DNA from: Desulfobacteraceae bacterium
GTDB taxonomy: Bacteria > Desulfobacterota > Desulfobacteria > Desulfobacterales > Desulfobacteraceae
Direction of reading: 5' to 3'
Assembly: GCA_003354055.1 (NCBI GenBank)
Contig: PIVQ01000458.1
Location: 1-6,111, forward strand
DNA: 6,111 nucleotides
Below the pieces are notes generated by a model. The model was not told the origin of the DNA, did no database searches, and saw nothing but the letters and a program-made list of their open reading frames with translations. The position numbers and the translations under genes were made by a program. Below are positions 5,660 through 6,111 of this stretch, in pieces (position 1 is the first letter of the stretch; each line of letters opens with the position of its first letter).

Positions 5660-6111
5660 ATGGCAAAACAACCAAGAGGTTCTGTTTTGATGGTCGGAGG
5701 CGGAATTGCCGGTATCCAGGCTGCACTGGATATGGCGGATTCCGGATTTTACGTTTACCTTGTGGAGAAGACTGCGGGAATCGGAGGGGCCATGTCCCAG
5801 CTGGACAAGACCTTTCCCACCAACGACTGCGCCATGTGAATCATCTCACCCAAGCTGGTTGAGTGCGGTCGGCACTTGAATATCGAGTTACTGACCCTTT
5901 CCGAGATAGACACCCTTTCCGGAGAGGCCGGTGATTTTAAAGTCAGGATAAAAAAACATCCCAGATTCGTGGACGAGGAAAAATGCATCGCCTGCGGACT
6001 CTGTGCGGAAAAATGCCCGAAAAAAGTTGATGACGAATACAACGTGGGGCTGAACAAGCGAAAGGCCGTCTATCTCAAATACGGCCAGACCGTCCCCCTG
6101 AAATACGCCAT
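5660..6111 (+). CDS. hdrA: HdrA, heterodisulfide reductase-type flavoprotein subunit A, selenocysteine-containing, 5' part
   Basis: FAD and iron-sulfur subunit of HdrABC-like complexes, where the flavin bifurcates electrons between a low-potential acceptor such as ferredoxin and a disulfide. In sulfate reducers it often works with MvhADG-type hydrogenase. 150 codons are present and the gene runs off the right edge. The start is a Rossmann FAD-binding fold: [14 protein letters not shown] (9-22), then [12 protein letters not shown] (32-43) and the family block [13 protein letters not shown] (47-59). Codon 60 is TGA (5837-5839) where most homologues have Cys. Translation then continues in frame with typical HdrA sequence ([20 protein letters not shown]) and a [4Fe-4S] motif CxxCxxCxxxCP with C109, C112, C115 and C119. 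Continuity on both sides plus a SECIS-like hairpin argue for selenocysteine, not a stop. The N-terminus begins directly at the FAD fold, so this is the short form without the extra N-terminal domain of methanogen HdrA. The related QmoA is an alternative name; the neighbouring hydrogenase protease favours HdrA. Confidence 0.92.
5837..5879 (+). promoter_or_regulatory. UGA selenocysteine codon and bacterial SECIS hairpin in hdrA
   Basis: The UGA is at 5837-5839. A stem TTGAGTGC (5859-5866) pairs with GCACTTGA (5872-5879): eight pairs, two of them G-T, with the five next to the loop all Watson-Crick. The loop is GGTCG (5867-5871). Bacterial SECIS elements bound by SelB sit just downstream of UGA within the coding region and need a G in the first two loop positions. 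The E. coli fdhF loop also carries GGUC on a UGC/GCA stem. The loop starts 27 nt after the UGA, inside the usual range. This hairpin would recruit SelB with selenocysteyl-tRNA. Confidence 0.85.

Noticed and set aside
5837..5839. hdrA as a pseudogene or as two genes split by a stop
   Set aside because: The same frame continues with fully conserved HdrA sequence and an intact ferredoxin motif, the stop replaces exactly a Cys position, and a SECIS-like hairpin follows. No other stop or frameshift is present.
5845..5863. Alternative hairpin CTCACC / GGTTGAG as the SECIS
   Set aside because: It needs a bulge, its loop would start only about 11 nt after the UGA, and it competes with the stronger stem at 5859-5879 that has the GGUC loop.
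5755..6057. 100-codon minus-strand frame opposite hdrA
   Set aside because: It is antisense to conserved HdrA coding sequence and its translation has no recognisable feature.

Overview
The window looks like chromosomal DNA from an anaerobic, sulfate-reducing member of the Desulfobacterota, most likely a Desulfobacteraceae relative. This is inferred from three things: a short HdrA of the type sulfate reducers carry, apparent UGA-encoded selenocysteine in it, and moderate-GC genes separated by very AT-rich spacers. No RNA gene, insertion sequence or CRISPR array was seen.

Left part, minus strand (1-4411): a two-gene efflux operon. The membrane-anchored periplasmic adaptor (3089-4411) is followed after 14 nt by an RND inner-membrane permease (3074 down to the window edge, 1024 codons present, 3' end missing). 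Both genes have the same AGGGGA ribosome-binding sequence. The outer-membrane channel and any regulator are not in the window.

Centre (4412-5077): a 666-nt AT-rich spacer between divergent transcription units. It holds a plausible minus-strand promoter with a 16-bp dyad just downstream for the efflux operon. It also holds several further short dyads, a perfect A/T hairpin and a cluster of AATTAATT repeats just before the first rightward gene. No convincing gene is seen in it.

Right part, plus strand (5078-6111): a [NiFe]-hydrogenase maturation protease with all three nickel-site positions, then the 5' part of hdrA, the flavin and iron-sulfur subunit of heterodisulfide reductase-type electron-bifurcating complexes. 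hdrA has an in-frame TGA at codon 60, exactly where most homologues have the second cysteine of the DCAMC motif. The reading frame continues with full family similarity after it, and a hairpin with a GGUCG loop begins 19 nt downstream, so the TGA is read here as selenocysteine and not as a stop. Together the two genes suggest that an MvhADG-like [NiFe]-hydrogenase is encoded nearby, feeding H2 electrons to a flavin-bifurcating HdrA complex.

The most noteworthy item is the selenocysteine HdrA with its SECIS. Selenoprotein HdrA is already known as a family, so this is a well-supported instance that standard gene callers would break, rather than a wholly new system.
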